From: an uncultured Acetatifactor sp.
Lineage (GTDB): Bacteria > Bacillota > Clostridia > Lachnospirales > Lachnospiraceae
Assembly: GCA_934436435.1 (NCBI GenBank)
Contig: CAKSAN010000004.1
Span: 144,173-208,172 of the forward strand
Reading direction: 5' to 3'
Length of the DNA: 64,000 nt
The position numbers were made by a program, and so were the translations under genes. Below are positions 17,404-26,142 of this stretch, piece by piece (within the stretch, counting starts at the first letter, position 1; every line of letters begins with the position of its first letter). A model generated the notes under the pieces. The model worked only from the letters and a program-made list of their open reading frames with translations, was not told the DNA's origin and searched no databases.

Positions 17404-18945
17404 ATGGATAAGACTAAGATACATAAAATGTGGATCGCCGATCAGGGCGACGGCACCTATACCAACCCGATCCTGTATACCGATTATTCGGATCCGGATG
17501 CCATTCGAGTGGGAGAGGATTATTTTATGATTGCTTCCAGCTTCTGTAATACCCCCGCAGTCCCTCTGCTGCATTCGAAGGATCTGGTGAACTGGAAAGT
17601 CATCAATTACATTATTGACAAGCTTCCCTTTGACTATTATGACAAGCCGGTGCACGGCTGCGGTACCTGGGCTCCTGCCATCCGTTACCATGAGGGAACC
17701 TACTATGTATTCATTCCTATGCCGGATGAAGGCATTATGATGTGCAAGACCACGGATCCGTGGGGCAAATGGAGTGAGCCTGCCTACGTGCGTAAGGTAG
17801 TGGGCTGGATCGATCCCTGTCCTTTCTGGGATGAGGACGGCAAGGCTTACATGGTGACGGCCTTCGCCAGAAGCCGTATCGGTTTCAAGAGCATGCTGTA
17901 TATGTCTCCCATCGAACCGGACTGCTCCGGTGTGCTGGATGACGGCCAGTTCATTTATGACGGCCATGCGACCCAGCCTACCATCGAGGGGCCGAAGCTG
18001 TACAAGAGAAACGGCTATTACTATATTTTCGCTCCGGCAGGAGGCGTAAAGCCCGGCTGGCAGACCGTATTGCGTTCGAAAAATATTTACGGTCCCTGGG
18101 AAGAAAAGATCGTTCTGCATCAGGGCAATTCTCCCGTCAACGGACCTCACCAGGGTGCCTGGGTAGACACTCCGGACGGACAGGACTGGTTCCTGCACTT
18201 TCAGGATGTGGGCAATGCGGGCCGTATCGTACATTTACAGCCCATGCACTGGGAGAACGACTGGCCGGTGATCGGCGTGAACGAGGTGGACGGCTGCGGC
18301 GAACCGGTACTGCATTATAAGAAGCCGGAAGTGGGAGCAGAGTACCCCATCGATACCCCGGAGGACAGTGATTTCTTCGAAGGGGAAACCTTAGGACTAC
18401 AGTGGCAGTGGAATGCCAACTATAAAAAGGAATGGTATGATCTGAAAAATGGCCAGCTGATTCTCCATGCACAGGCCGCAGATCCGAAGACACAGCTGTG
18501 TGACATCAGCAATCTTTTGCTTCAGAAATGGCCGGCACCGGAATTTTCCATTACCACCTGCCTGCATCTGGAACAGATGAAAGACGGTGACGTGGCAGGC
18601 CTGGTATCTCTGGGCGGCTGCTATACGGCACTTGCGGTGCAGAAAACAAACGGGAAAATGAAATTACAGCAGCGCACCGGCAACTGGACGAAGGACGATG
18701 AGGTACGCACCGGTCTGGGCGAATGGAACAGCGATGTCATTTATATCCAGATGAAGGTGGAGAAGGAGAACTATCGTACTTTTTATGTGGGAACTGCCGA
18801 GGAAAATCTACAGTCTGTGGGACAGATGGTGGAAGCAACTCCGGGTCGCTGGGTTGGTGTCAAGGACGGTCTGTTTGCCATCAACGAACAGGGTACAGAC
18901 GGTGGCTTGGTCACTGCGGATTATTTTGTATACCAAGACCTGTAA
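17404..18945 (+). CDS. GH43 beta-xylosidase / alpha-arabinofuranosidase
   Basis: A 513-residue enzyme with a five-bladed beta-propeller (about 15-310) and a C-terminal beta-sandwich (about 325-510) of the GH43_C2 type. The three catalytic acids of GH43 are recognisable: base Asp in YSDPDAIRVG, pKa-modulating Asp in WIDPCPFWDEDGKAYMV, and acid Glu in TIEGPKLYKRNGYYY. No signal peptide is present. The start at 17404 has GGAGA seven bases upstream; longer readings run into the AraC promoter region. With the divergent AraC regulator it forms a small xylan- or arabinoxylan-oligosaccharide unit. Xylosidase is favoured by the two-domain architecture, but arabinofuranosidase activity cannot be excluded. 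Confidence 0.9.
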   Translation: MDKTKIHKMWIADQGDGTYTNPILYTDYSDPDAIRVGEDYFMIASSFCNTPAVPLLHSKDLVNWKVINYIIDKLPFDYYDKPVHGCGTWAPAIRYHEGTYYVFIPMPDEGIMMCKTTDPWGKWSEPAYVRKVVGWIDPCPFWDEDGKAYMVTAFARSRIGFKSMLYMSPIEPDCSGVLDDGQFIYDGHATQPTIEGPKLYKRNGYYYIFAPAGGVKPGWQTVLRSKNIYGPWEEKIVLHQGNSPVNGPHQGAWVDTPDGQDWFLHFQDVGNAGRIVHLQPMHWENDWPVIGVNEVDGCGEPVLHYKKPEVGAEYPIDTPEDSDFFEGETLGLQWQWNANYKKEWYDLKNGQLILHAQAADPKTQLCDISNLLLQKWPAPEFSITTCLHLEQMKDGDVAGLVSLGGCYTALAVQKTNGKMKLQQRTGNWTKDDEVRTGLGEWNSDVIYIQMKVEKENYRTFYVGTAEENLQSVGQMVEATPGRWVGVKDGLFAINEQGTDGGLVTADYFVYQDL

Positions 18946-19005
18946 AATATGTTATGCCGGAAAATCTGTGAATGAGAATTTGATAATACTTTTGTATTTA
19001 CCGTA

Positions 19006-19034
19006 TTTACAATGCAATAACAATATGCTATTTT
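19006..19034 (+). promoter_or_regulatory. promoter of the first MATE gene
   Basis: TTTACA, 17-base spacer, TATTTT with an upstream TGC (extended -10). Confidence 0.55.
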
Positions 19035-19073
19035 GGCAGTTGTTAATGTAAGGATAAAGGAATGATGTAAAGT

Positions 19074-20417
19074 ATGACAGAAGAGAAAATGCTGTTTTCC
19101 CAGGATGCACTGAAAAAATTATTGTGGCCGCTGATCATTGAACAGTTTCTGGCAGTGGCCATGGGAATGGCGGATACCGTGATGGTGGCCAGCTGTGGAG
19201 AAGCCTCGGTATCCGGAATCTCTCTGGTGGACAGTATCTGTGTCCTGCTGATCGGATTATTTACGGCCATGGCCAGCGGTGGTGCGGTGGTGGCGGCACA
19301 GTACATGGGACGCGGCGATAAGGAAATGGTAGGCCGGGCCTCCAATCAGCTGTTTCTGGCGGTGGGAGGTGTGGCCCTTCTGTTTATGGTGATCTCCCTG
19401 ATCTTTAACCGGGGACTGCTTAGCCTCCTCTACGGAAATGTGGAAGCGGATGTCATGAGTGCGGCCAGGACCTATTTTTATATTGTGGCGGTCTCCTTCC
19501 CGTTCCTCGGAATCTATAACGGCGGAGCAGCCCTGTTCCGTGCGGTGGGAGATTCCAAGGTATCCATGAAGGTATCACTGGTGGCAAATCTGATGAACAT
19601 CGCGGGCAATGCGGTCCTGATCTACGGAGCGAAGATCGGTGTGGCCGGTGCGGCTCTGTCCACATTGTTTTCCAGAACCCTGTCTGCGGTGATGATCGTG
19701 GTACTGCTGATGAGAAGCGACAAGATCTCCATGAGCAAAAGCTGGCGGGTAGATACGAACATTCTGGGAAAGATCCTGTACATCGGTATTCCCAACGGAC
19801 TGGAGAACAGCATTTTCCAGATCGGCAAGCTTCTGACTACCAGTCTGATCGCTACCTTCGGCATGGTGGCCATTACCGCCAATGCCGTGACCTACAGCAT
19901 TGCGAATTTCCAGCAGATCCCGTCCAGTGCCATTGGTGTGGCCATGATCACGGTGATCGGGCAGTGCATCGGCGCGGGGGAGACCGAGCAGGCGCATTAC
20001 TATCTGAAAAAGATGTTAAAACTGGCGTATCTGTGTATGGTCGTGCTGGGTATTCCCATTATCCTGTTTTCCAGGCCGCTGTGCAGTATTTACCATCTGA
20101 GCGAGGCAACCACGGATATGACGGTGATTCTGTTGATTTACAACTGTGTCTGCTGTATGTTGGTGCATCCCCTGTCTTTTGCCCAGTCCAATGCGTTGCG
20201 TGCCGCGGGGGATGTGAAGTTTACCATGATCGTGGCCATCGCTTCCATGTGGATCTGCCGTGTGGGTATGGCTTATATTCTGGGACAGGCTGTGGGACTT
20301 GGCGTTATCGGTGTCTGGATCGCCATGACCATGGACTGGACCGTGCGGGCGTTTTTATTCACCAGCCGGGTACGGACGGGAAAATGGCTGCAATATAAGG
20401 ACCGGCTGGTGAAATAA
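19074..20417 (+). CDS. MATE family efflux transporter
   Basis: A 447-residue protein of about 12 membrane helices in two related halves, the MatE fold. The N-terminal half contains MADTVMVASCGEASVSGISLVDS and the loop AAQYMGRGDKE, both typical of MATE antiporters that exchange cations for drugs or metabolites. The ATG at 19074 has AAAGG 13 bases upstream, somewhat far. It has its own promoter and sits between the GH43 and metY genes without a linked regulator, so the substrate is unknown. Confidence 0.9.
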   Translation: MTEEKMLFSQDALKKLLWPLIIEQFLAVAMGMADTVMVASCGEASVSGISLVDSICVLLIGLFTAMASGGAVVAAQYMGRGDKEMVGRASNQLFLAVGGVALLFMVISLIFNRGLLSLLYGNVEADVMSAARTYFYIVAVSFPFLGIYNGGAALFRAVGDSKVSMKVSLVANLMNIAGNAVLIYGAKIGVAGAALSTLFSRTLSAVMIVVLLMRSDKISMSKSWRVDTNILGKILYIGIPNGLENSIFQIGKLLTTSLIATFGMVAITANAVTYSIANFQQIPSSAIGVAMITVIGQCIGAGETEQAHYYLKKMLKLAYLCMVVLGIPIILFSRPLCSIYHLSEATTDMTVILLIYNCVCCMLVHPLSFAQSNALRAAGDVKFTMIVAIASMWICRVGMAYILGQAVGLGVIGVWIAMTMDWTVRAFLFTSRVRTGKWLQYKDRLVK

Positions 20418-20489
20418 AGTGCGATAATGGAATCCGGCGGAAAATGTGAGCGCAGCGGGAAAAAATGTTTGCTACGCTAAAGTTTTACA

Positions 20490-20518
20490 TTGACAGATTT
20501 TCGAATGTGTTTTAGCAT
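20490..20518 (+). promoter_or_regulatory. promoter of metY
   Basis: TTGACA and TAGCAT separated by exactly 17 bases, 50 bases upstream of the start codon. No SAM riboswitch or T-box was seen between promoter and gene. Confidence 0.65.
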
Positions 20519-20567
20519 GTTTCTATAGAAAATACATAGCACAAAAAGTGCGGAAATGAGGCAGAAC

Positions 20568-21872
20568 ATGAGCAAAAAGCCCTATGCAGAGCGTAATCTG
20601 AAATTCGAGACATTGCAGTTACATGTGGGACAGGAACAGCCCGATCCCGTGACCGGCGCAAGAGCCGTTCCCATTTATCAGACATCTTCTTATGTATTCC
20701 GCAACTGCGACCACGCAGCAGCCCGTTTCGGACTGGAAGATCCCGGTGAGATCTACGGTCGTCTGGGCAACCCCACGCAGGGTGCATTTGAGCAGCGTAT
20801 TGCAGCACTGGAGGGCGGTACCGCAGCTCTGGCAGTAGCCAGCGGCGCAGCAGCTATCTGCTACACGATCCAGAACCTGGCAAAACAGGGAGATCATATC
20901 ATTTCTGCAAATAATATTTACGGTGGGACCTATAATCTGCTGGCACATACGCTGGTAGACTACGGTGTGACCACCACCTTCGTGGCTCCCTCCGATTATG
21001 ACAAGATCGAAGCAAGTTTTCAGGAGAACACCAAGGCGCTCTACATCGAGACTCTGGGCAACCCCAACTCCGATGTGGTAGACATCGAGCGTCTGGCACA
21101 GATCGCCCATGCGCACAAGGTGCCTCTGGTAGTAGACAATACCTTTGCAACTCCTTATCTGGTACGTCCTTTTGAGTACGGCGCAGATATCGTGGTACAT
21201 TCCGCAACCAAATTCATCGGCGGACATGGCACCAGCTTAGGCGGCGTGATCGTAGAGAACGGCAAGTTCGACTGGGAAGGCAGTGGCAAGTTCCCCCATC
21301 TGTGCACTCCGAACCCCAGCTATCATGGCGTGACCTTCACCAAGGCAGCACCGGGCGCGGCTTTTGTGACCGCTATCCGTGCAATGCTTCTTCGTGATAT
21401 GGGCGGATGCATTTCTCCGGTACATGCATTTATTTTCTTGCAGGGACTGGAGACACTGTCTCTTCGTGTGGAGCGTCATGTGGAAAATGCACTGAAGGTA
21501 GTACAGTATCTGAACCATCATCCGCAGGTAGAGCGCGTGCATCATCCTTCTGTATCCACCGATCCGGAGCAGCAGGCATTGTATAAGAAGTACTTCCCGA
21601 ACGGCGGCGGTTCCATCTTCACCTTTGAGATCAAGGGCGGCAAGGAGACAGCCAAGAAGTTCTGTGACAATCTGGAACTGTTTTCACTGCTGGCAAATGT
21701 GGCAGATGTGAAGTCTCTGGTCATCCATCCGGCGTCCACTACCCATGCACAGCTGTCTGAAGAGGAACTGAACGAGCAGGGTATTTACAGCAATACCATT
21801 CGTCTGTCCATCGGTACCGAGAATATTGATGACATCATTGAGGACCTGGAAGGCGGTTTCCAGTCGGTTTAA
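20568..21872 (+). CDS. metY: O-acetylhomoserine sulfhydrylase (PLP-dependent)
   Basis: A 434-residue enzyme of the Cys/Met-metabolism PLP family. The Schiff-base lysine is in VVHSATKFIGGHGTSLGG (around residue 210), and YGRLGNPTQGAFEQRIAALEGG and VDNTFATPYL are characteristic. The ~430-residue length with the long C-terminal half marks the O-acetylhomoserine sulfhydrylase branch rather than the ~380-residue cystathionine enzymes. It makes homocysteine from O-acetylhomoserine and sulfide in methionine synthesis. ATG 20568 is chosen because GAGG lies six bases upstream; ATG 20556 would place that Shine-Dalgarno inside the coding region. Confidence 0.9.
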   Translation: MSKKPYAERNLKFETLQLHVGQEQPDPVTGARAVPIYQTSSYVFRNCDHAAARFGLEDPGEIYGRLGNPTQGAFEQRIAALEGGTAALAVASGAAAICYTIQNLAKQGDHIISANNIYGGTYNLLAHTLVDYGVTTTFVAPSDYDKIEASFQENTKALYIETLGNPNSDVVDIERLAQIAHAHKVPLVVDNTFATPYLVRPFEYGADIVVHSATKFIGGHGTSLGGVIVENGKFDWEGSGKFPHLCTPNPSYHGVTFTKAAPGAAFVTAIRAMLLRDMGGCISPVHAFIFLQGLETLSLRVERHVENALKVVQYLNHHPQVERVHHPSVSTDPEQQALYKKYFPNGGGSIFTFEIKGGKETAKKFCDNLELFSLLANVADVKSLVIHPASTTHAQLSEEELNEQGIYSNTIRLSIGTENIDDIIEDLEGGFQSV

Positions 21873-21881
21873 GGAGAGACC

Positions 21882-22106
21882 ATGCTTTCACTGGCATTTC
21901 TCTATTTTGTATTTTTAGGAACGGAGTATTTGTTCGACAACCGGATGGCATTATGCACGGATTCCACGGGAGTGGTGCTGGCATAGAGCTATATCCTCGG
22001 TGTCAGCGTGCTGGGTTTTCTGGTCTATTCCCTGAACGAAAGGACCGGAACCAGAAGCCGAATGAGAAAAGCGCAGCCTACCCGCGAGGGGGCTGTGCTT
22101 TTTTGA
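21882..22106 (+). pseudogene. membrane protein remnant interrupted by a TAG codon
   Basis: Right after metY a GGAGA ribosome-binding site precedes ATG 21882. The frame encodes a hydrophobic helix and FLGTEYLFDNRMAL, stops at TAG 21984-21986, and continues in the same frame with SYILGVSVLGFLVYSLNERTG, a second membrane helix, to TGA 22104. The pattern resembles the first two helices of an MFS-type carrier. Only ~74 codons are left and the rest of a transporter is absent. It is read as a decaying fragment; a real 34-residue peptide is less likely. Family assignment is weak. Confidence 0.5.
22067..22104 (+). terminator. terminator downstream of metY
   Basis: Nine-base stem AGCGCAGCC/GGCTGTGCT (one wobble) followed by six Ts. 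It lies inside the end of the membrane-protein remnant. Confidence 0.7.
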
Positions 22107-22293
22107 TGCGCGAGGGTATAGGAGCCGGGAAGGCGGGCGTGGTACCCGCGGAACAGAGCAAGCGAGGGTATGGAAAGCCGAGAGGTGGACAGGATACCCA
22201 CAGATGCAGAAAATGCGCAGATGTACAAAAGCAGAAAATATAGAAAGAGCGAAGACAGTAAATGAGAACTTTGTATCAATAAAAAAATAACAC

Positions 22294-22354
22294 TTGACAA
22301 ATACCCTACGGGGGTATATTTTGTAAAAGAAAACAAGATACCCCTGTAGGGTAT
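22294..22354 (+). promoter_or_regulatory. copper-responsive promoter with two CsoR-type operators
   Basis: TTGACA (22294-22299) and TATTTT are 17 bases apart. The spacer is ATACCCTACGGGGGTAT (22301-22317), and a second site ATACCCCTGTAGGGTAT lies at 22338-22354. The second is the reverse complement of the first with one change. TACCC...GGGTA palindromes are the known operators of CsoR repressors, which are released by Cu(I); the csoR-like gene begins 57 bases downstream. Confidence 0.85.
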
Positions 22355-22411
22355 TTTGCGTATGGCTGCAACGAGGGATCTGGCACCGCAAGCTTTAGAA
22401 TGGGAGAAAAT

Positions 22412-22747
22412 ATGGCAGAACAGATGGAAGGAAAAATGGAAGAGAAGGGCATGGAATGTTGTCATTGTCACCAGAAGGCAACGCCCCGCTCCGAGAAAGA
22501 AAGAAAACAATTGCAGAACCGCTTAAGCCGTATGGCAGGACAACTGAACGGTATCAGCCGGATGCTGGAAGAGAACCGCTACTGCGGAGACATTCTGACG
22601 CAGGTAGCTGCCGTGGAGAGTGCTTTGCAGGCATTCGGCTATGCAATTCTGAAGGAACATATGGAGACCTGTGTGGTTGAAGAGATTCAGAAGGGGAATA
22701 CTGCTGTAGTAGATGAGGCAGTGGAACTCGTGAAGAAATTGAAATAA
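22412..22747 (+). CDS. csoR: CsoR-type copper-sensing repressor
   Basis: A 111-residue all-helical repressor of the CsoR/FrmR (DUF156) family. The core RLSRMAGQLNGISRMLEENRYC..., followed by KEHMETC, supplies the Cys-His-Cys Cu(I) ligands of true CsoR proteins. An extra Cys/His cluster (ECCHCH) is present near the N-terminus. The family binds GC-rich palindromes and dissociates upon Cu(I) binding; two such sites overlap and follow its own promoter. ATG 22412 is preferred since GGGAGA is six bases upstream; ATG 22400 would include it. The copA gene follows in the same transcript. Confidence 0.92.
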   Translation: MAEQMEGKMEEKGMECCHCHQKATPRSEKERKQLQNRLSRMAGQLNGISRMLEENRYCGDILTQVAAVESALQAFGYAILKEHMETCVVEEIQKGNTAVVDEAVELVKKLK

Positions 22748-22831
22748 TGAGAGCAACGCGGCAATTTCACAGGACGGGCATCATGACGTGCAGGAGCCGG
22801 GACGGCCGCAGAGGAAAAAGAGGTGTAAACA

Positions 22832-25699
22832 ATGAAGGAAAGATATCATGTTACGGGAATGTCCTGTTCCGCATGTTCTTCCCATGTGGAAAAGGCAGTA
22901 AACAAGCTGGAAGATGTGGAAAAAGCATCCGTGAATCTGCTGACGGAGACCATGGATGTAACTTATGATGAGACGAAGATCACTTCCGCCGACATCATTG
23001 ATGCCGTGGTGAAAGCAGGCTACGGGGCCTCGGTGATGACCGAGGGCGGCACGGCAGGCGGACAGAGTGCTTCCGGAAATGCGGGCGGCGCAGGCAGGTC
23101 CGGCGCCGACGGCAAACAGGAATTGCAGCAGAAACTGGATGCGGAAGCAAAAGCCATGAAATGGCGTCTGGGAATCTCTATCGGATTCCTGATCCCGTTA
23201 ATGTATGTGTCCATGCATCACATGTTCAAGGAATGGTTCGGAATCCCGGTTCCGGCATTTGTCGTGAATACCATGCATGGCAATGCCAATGCCATGAACT
23301 TTGCACTGACACAGTTCTTACTGTTATTGCCGATTCTGTATGTGAACCGGAAGTTTTTCTCCGTAGGCTTCAAGACACTGGCGCACCGCAGTCCGAACAT
23401 GGACAGCCTGATCGCACTGGGATCCGGCGCGGCACTGGTGTACGGCATTTTCGCCATGTACCGGATCAGCTATGGCCTGGGCTATGGCGATATGGCGGTG
23501 GTGGAGCATTATTCCCACGACCTGTATTTTGAATCCTCCGGTACGATTCTGACCCTGATCACCGTCGGAAAATATCTGGAGAGCCGTTCCAAGGGCAAGA
23601 CCAGTGAAGCCATTACCAAACTGATGAATCTGGCTCCCAAGGTGGCGATCCTTGTGACCGGGGACGGACAGGAGAAGGAAGTGCCCACGGAGAGCCTGCA
23701 AAAAGGCGATATTTTTCTGGTAAAGCCCGGAAGTCTGGTGCCGGTAGACGGCATTGTCATTGAAGGTAATTCCAGTGTGGATGAAGCAGCCATTACCGGC
23801 GAAAGCGTCCCTGTGGAGAAGCAGGCGGGCGACCATGTGGTCTCAGCGACTGTGAACAAGGCGGGCTTCTTAAAATGTCGTGCGGACCGCGTTGGCGATG
23901 ACACCACGCTGGCACAGATCATCCGTCTGGTGGAAGAAGCCAGTGCCAGCAAAGCGCCCATTGCGCGGCTGGCGGATAAAGTGGCCGGAGTATTTGTACC
24001 GGCGGTCATGACCATTTCCCTGATCACCCTGATCGTATGGCTGATAAGCGGCGCTACTGCGGAATTTGCCATTTCCACGGCCATTGCCGTACTGGTAATT
24101 TCCTGCCCCTGTGCACTGGGACTGGCAACACCGGTGGCTATCATGGTGGGAACCGGCGTAGGTGCCAGCAACGGTATCCTGATCAAGACCGGTGAGGCCT
24201 TGCAGCAGGCAAAAGAGATCGACACGGTGGTACTGGACAAGACCGGAACCATTACAAGCGGTAAGTTAAAAGTAGAAGAAGTTGGCGGTTATCAAAGCGA
24301 TGTTCCTGCGGATGCCATGATGCAGATCGCAGCGGCACTGGAGAAAAAGAGTGAGCATCCGCTGGCAGAGGCTATAGTGGAATGGGCAGAGCAGTTTGGT
24401 CTGGCAATTCCCAAAATCGTGGATTTCAAGGCGACCTTCGGCCGTGGCGTGGAAGGTGCGCTGGCAGCAGATTTCCATGCGGTGGAAGCTGCAAAAAATG
24501 ACGGCCCTACGGCGGTGTTTTATGCCGGAAAACAAAACGGCACCACAGATGCCTCAGGCAAGACAGCGAAACAGAACCAGATGGCGGAAAATGCAGTATC
24601 GGGTGCCGGCAGCGTGGTAATTCCGGCAGGCACGAAGTTCTATGTAGGCAATCCTGCGTTTTTACAGGAGAATCATATTACACTGCCACAGGAAGCCACA
24701 GAGGGTCTGAACCGGATGGCGGAGGAAGGCATGACACCGCTTCTCGTGGCACAGGAAGGAAAATTCCTGGGAGTCATCGGTGTGGCGGATACCGTGAAAG
24801 CCACTTCCTATGAAGCTATCCGCGCATGGGAGAAAATGGGTGTCAAGGTTATCATGCTGACCGGAGACAACCGCCGTACTGCGGAAGCTGTACGACAGAA
24901 GCTGGGTATCTCCGAAGTCGTGGCAGAGGTACTGCCGCAGGATAAGGAGAAAAAAGTCAGCGAGTTGAAAGCACAGGGACACAAGGTAGCCATGATCGGT
25001 GACGGCATCAACGATGCACCCGCACTGGCGGCAGCAGATGTAGGTATGGCCATCGGCGCAGGTACAGATGTGGCCATGGAAAGTGCAGATATTATTCTGA
25101 TGAAGAATGATCTGCGGGATGCCGTGACGGCCATGAAGTTAAGCCGTGCCGTGATCCGCAATATTAAGGAGAATCTGTTCTGGGCCTTTTTCTACAACTG
25201 CATCGGCATCCCTCTGGCCGCCGGAGTGCTGTATCCGGCTTTTGCGATCCGCCTGAACCCCATGTTCGGCGCCGCAGCCATGAGCTTAAGCAGTATTTTC
25301 GTCGTAGGAAATGCCCTGCGGCTGCGAGGCTTTAAGAGCGGATTTGCTCCGTTAAAAAAGGGAACACCGGAAGCAGCCCGGACGGAAAAAGAGACAACGC
25401 AGGCAGCTGCGGAGGAAGGACAGTGCATATGGAAAGCCCCCGCAGAGCAAAATAGCAAAGAGGAGAAAGAGAGGACAAACACAATGACAAAAGTAATCAG
25501 TATTGAAGGAATGATGTGCAATCACTGCACCGGAACCGTACAGAAGGCACTGGAGGCCGTAGAGGGCGTGAAGGCTGTAACCATGAGCCTGGAGCAGAAG
25601 AACGCTACCGTGGAACTGGCTTCCGACGTGGCAGACGAAGTGCTGACCAAGGCGGTGGTGGATGCCGGCTATGAAGTAAAAGGCGTTACCGCTAAATAA
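22832..25699 (+). CDS. copA: Cu(+)-exporting P1B-type ATPase with C-terminal CopZ-like domain
   Basis: A 955-residue protein: an N-terminal heavy-metal-associated (HMA) domain with MSCSAC, eight membrane helices, the CPC metal site (ISCPCALGLA), phosphorylation loop DKTGT, SEHPLA in the nucleotide domain and GDGINDAPAL. The nucleotide domain has a ~45-residue hydrophilic insertion (about residues 555-600). After a ~45-residue charged linker the frame continues, without a stop, into a second complete HMA domain (about 885-955) with MMCNHC. It exports Cu(I) from the cytoplasm. An in-frame ATG with its own ribosome-binding site may also release that last domain alone. The operon ends at a terminator at 25739. 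Confidence 0.93.
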   Translation: MKERYHVTGMSCSACSSHVEKAVNKLEDVEKASVNLLTETMDVTYDETKITSADIIDAVVKAGYGASVMTEGGTAGGQSASGNAGGAGRSGADGKQELQQKLDAEAKAMKWRLGISIGFLIPLMYVSMHHMFKEWFGIPVPAFVVNTMHGNANAMNFALTQFLLLLPILYVNRKFFSVGFKTLAHRSPNMDSLIALGSGAALVYGIFAMYRISYGLGYGDMAVVEHYSHDLYFESSGTILTLITVGKYLESRSKGKTSEAITKLMNLAPKVAILVTGDGQEKEVPTESLQKGDIFLVKPGSLVPVDGIVIEGNSSVDEAAITGESVPVEKQAGDHVVSATVNKAGFLKCRADRVGDDTTLAQIIRLVEEASASKAPIARLADKVAGVFVPAVMTISLITLIVWLISGATAEFAISTAIAVLVISCPCALGLATPVAIMVGTGVGASNGILIKTGEALQQAKEIDTVVLDKTGTITSGKLKVEEVGGYQSDVPADAMMQIAAALEKKSEHPLAEAIVEWAEQFGLAIPKIVDFKATFGRGVEGALAADFHAVEAAKNDGPTAVFYAGKQNGTTDASGKTAKQNQMAENAVSGAGSVVIPAGTKFYVGNPAFLQENHITLPQEATEGLNRMAEEGMTPLLVAQEGKFLGVIGVADTVKATSYEAIRAWEKMGVKVIMLTGDNRRTAEAVRQKLGISEVVAEVLPQDKEKKVSELKAQGHKVAMIGDGINDAPALAAADVGMAIGAGTDVAMESADIILMKNDLRDAVTAMKLSRAVIRNIKENLFWAFFYNCIGIPLAAGVLYPAFAIRLNPMFGAAAMSLSSIFVVGNALRLRGFKSGFAPLKKGTPEAARTEKETTQAAAEEGQCIWKAPAEQNSKEEKERTNTMTKVISIEGMMCNHCTGTVQKALEAVEGVKAVTMSLEQKNATVELASDVADEVLTKAVVDAGYEVKGVTAK
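25484..25699 (+). CDS. possible separately translated CopZ-like copper chaperone (inside copA frame)
   Basis: An in-frame ATG at 25484 (codon 885 of the copA frame) is preceded by GAGAGGA at eight bases and by an AGGAG a little further up. The 71-residue product would be a complete HMA domain (MTKVISIEGMMCNHCTGT) of the length of a free CopZ. The region just before it (AKEEKERTNT in translation) looks like an untranslated spacer that happens to stay open. Either copA and copZ have fused or both products are made. The sequence alone cannot decide. Confidence 0.45.
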   Translation: MTKVISIEGMMCNHCTGTVQKALEAVEGVKAVTMSLEQKNATVELASDVADEVLTKAVVDAGYEVKGVTAK

Positions 25700-25738
25700 C
25701 TTTGTCCGCAAGAGCAAGGAAAACGTGTGGGACTGTGG

Positions 25739-25784
25739 AATACCGCCGGGGCTGTCTGGATAGACGTTCCGACGGTATTTTTTT
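25739..25784 (+). terminator. terminator of the copper operon
   Basis: An imperfect stem (AATACCGCCGG with CCGACGGTATT) followed by eight Ts, 40 bases after the copA stop. Confidence 0.8.
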
Positions 25785-25877
25785 GCCGTTTTTCCTGATT
25801 TGGAATCCCTGTTTTCAAATTTTTACCGCCTGAAAAGCACTTTCGAAAGATTCTATATAAAGTTTATAATTTCTTAA

Positions 25878-25905
25878 TTGATTTTCTTCTACTATGTGTT
25901 ATATT
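25878..25905 (+). promoter_or_regulatory. probable clpB promoter
   Basis: TTGATT and TATATT with a 16-base spacer, leaving a ~230-nt leader. No CIRCE or CtsR-type (GGTCAAA) operator was seen. Confidence 0.45.
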
Positions 25906-25967
25906 AACTATAGAACAGATGAGACAGAAAGCCTGTGAGTCTGTTCGATAGTAAGAAAATAAATAAA

Positions 25968-26107
25968 GCAACTATTCAGAGCCTCATTCGCAAAACGTTC
26001 CTTTTTGCTTATTGAGGCTACCTCGCCAAATAAATATTGCTAAAGCTTTTTATGAATGCAAGCATTCAACAAAGCTTAGGCAATATTTAATGGCTCTGAA
26101 TAGTTGC
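25968..26107. repeat. palindromic repeat element, long copy, in the clpB leader
   Basis: Perfect 16-bp terminal inverted repeats (25968-25983 with 26092-26107). Between them are two further hairpins: AGCCTCA...TGAGGCT (25980-26021) and a nested stem around 26033-26088 (AATATTGC, AAGCTT and TGAATGC arms). Bases 25970-25995 are identical, on the opposite strand, to 53747-53772 of another copy. The whole could fold into a three-way junction. It ends 35 bases before the clpB start codon. Confidence 0.8.
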
Positions 26108-26142
26108 AAATTGCATAACCTTATGTGAGGAGGCGAACGATT

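Noticed and set aside
20418..20567. SAM riboswitch or T-box before metY
   Set aside because: The ~50-base leader after the consensus promoter is too short for either and has none of their conserved sequences.
25861..26142. CIRCE or CtsR operator expected upstream of clpB
   Set aside because: Neither the CIRCE inverted repeat nor GGTCAAA-type direct repeats were found; the inverted repeats present belong to the palindromic element family.
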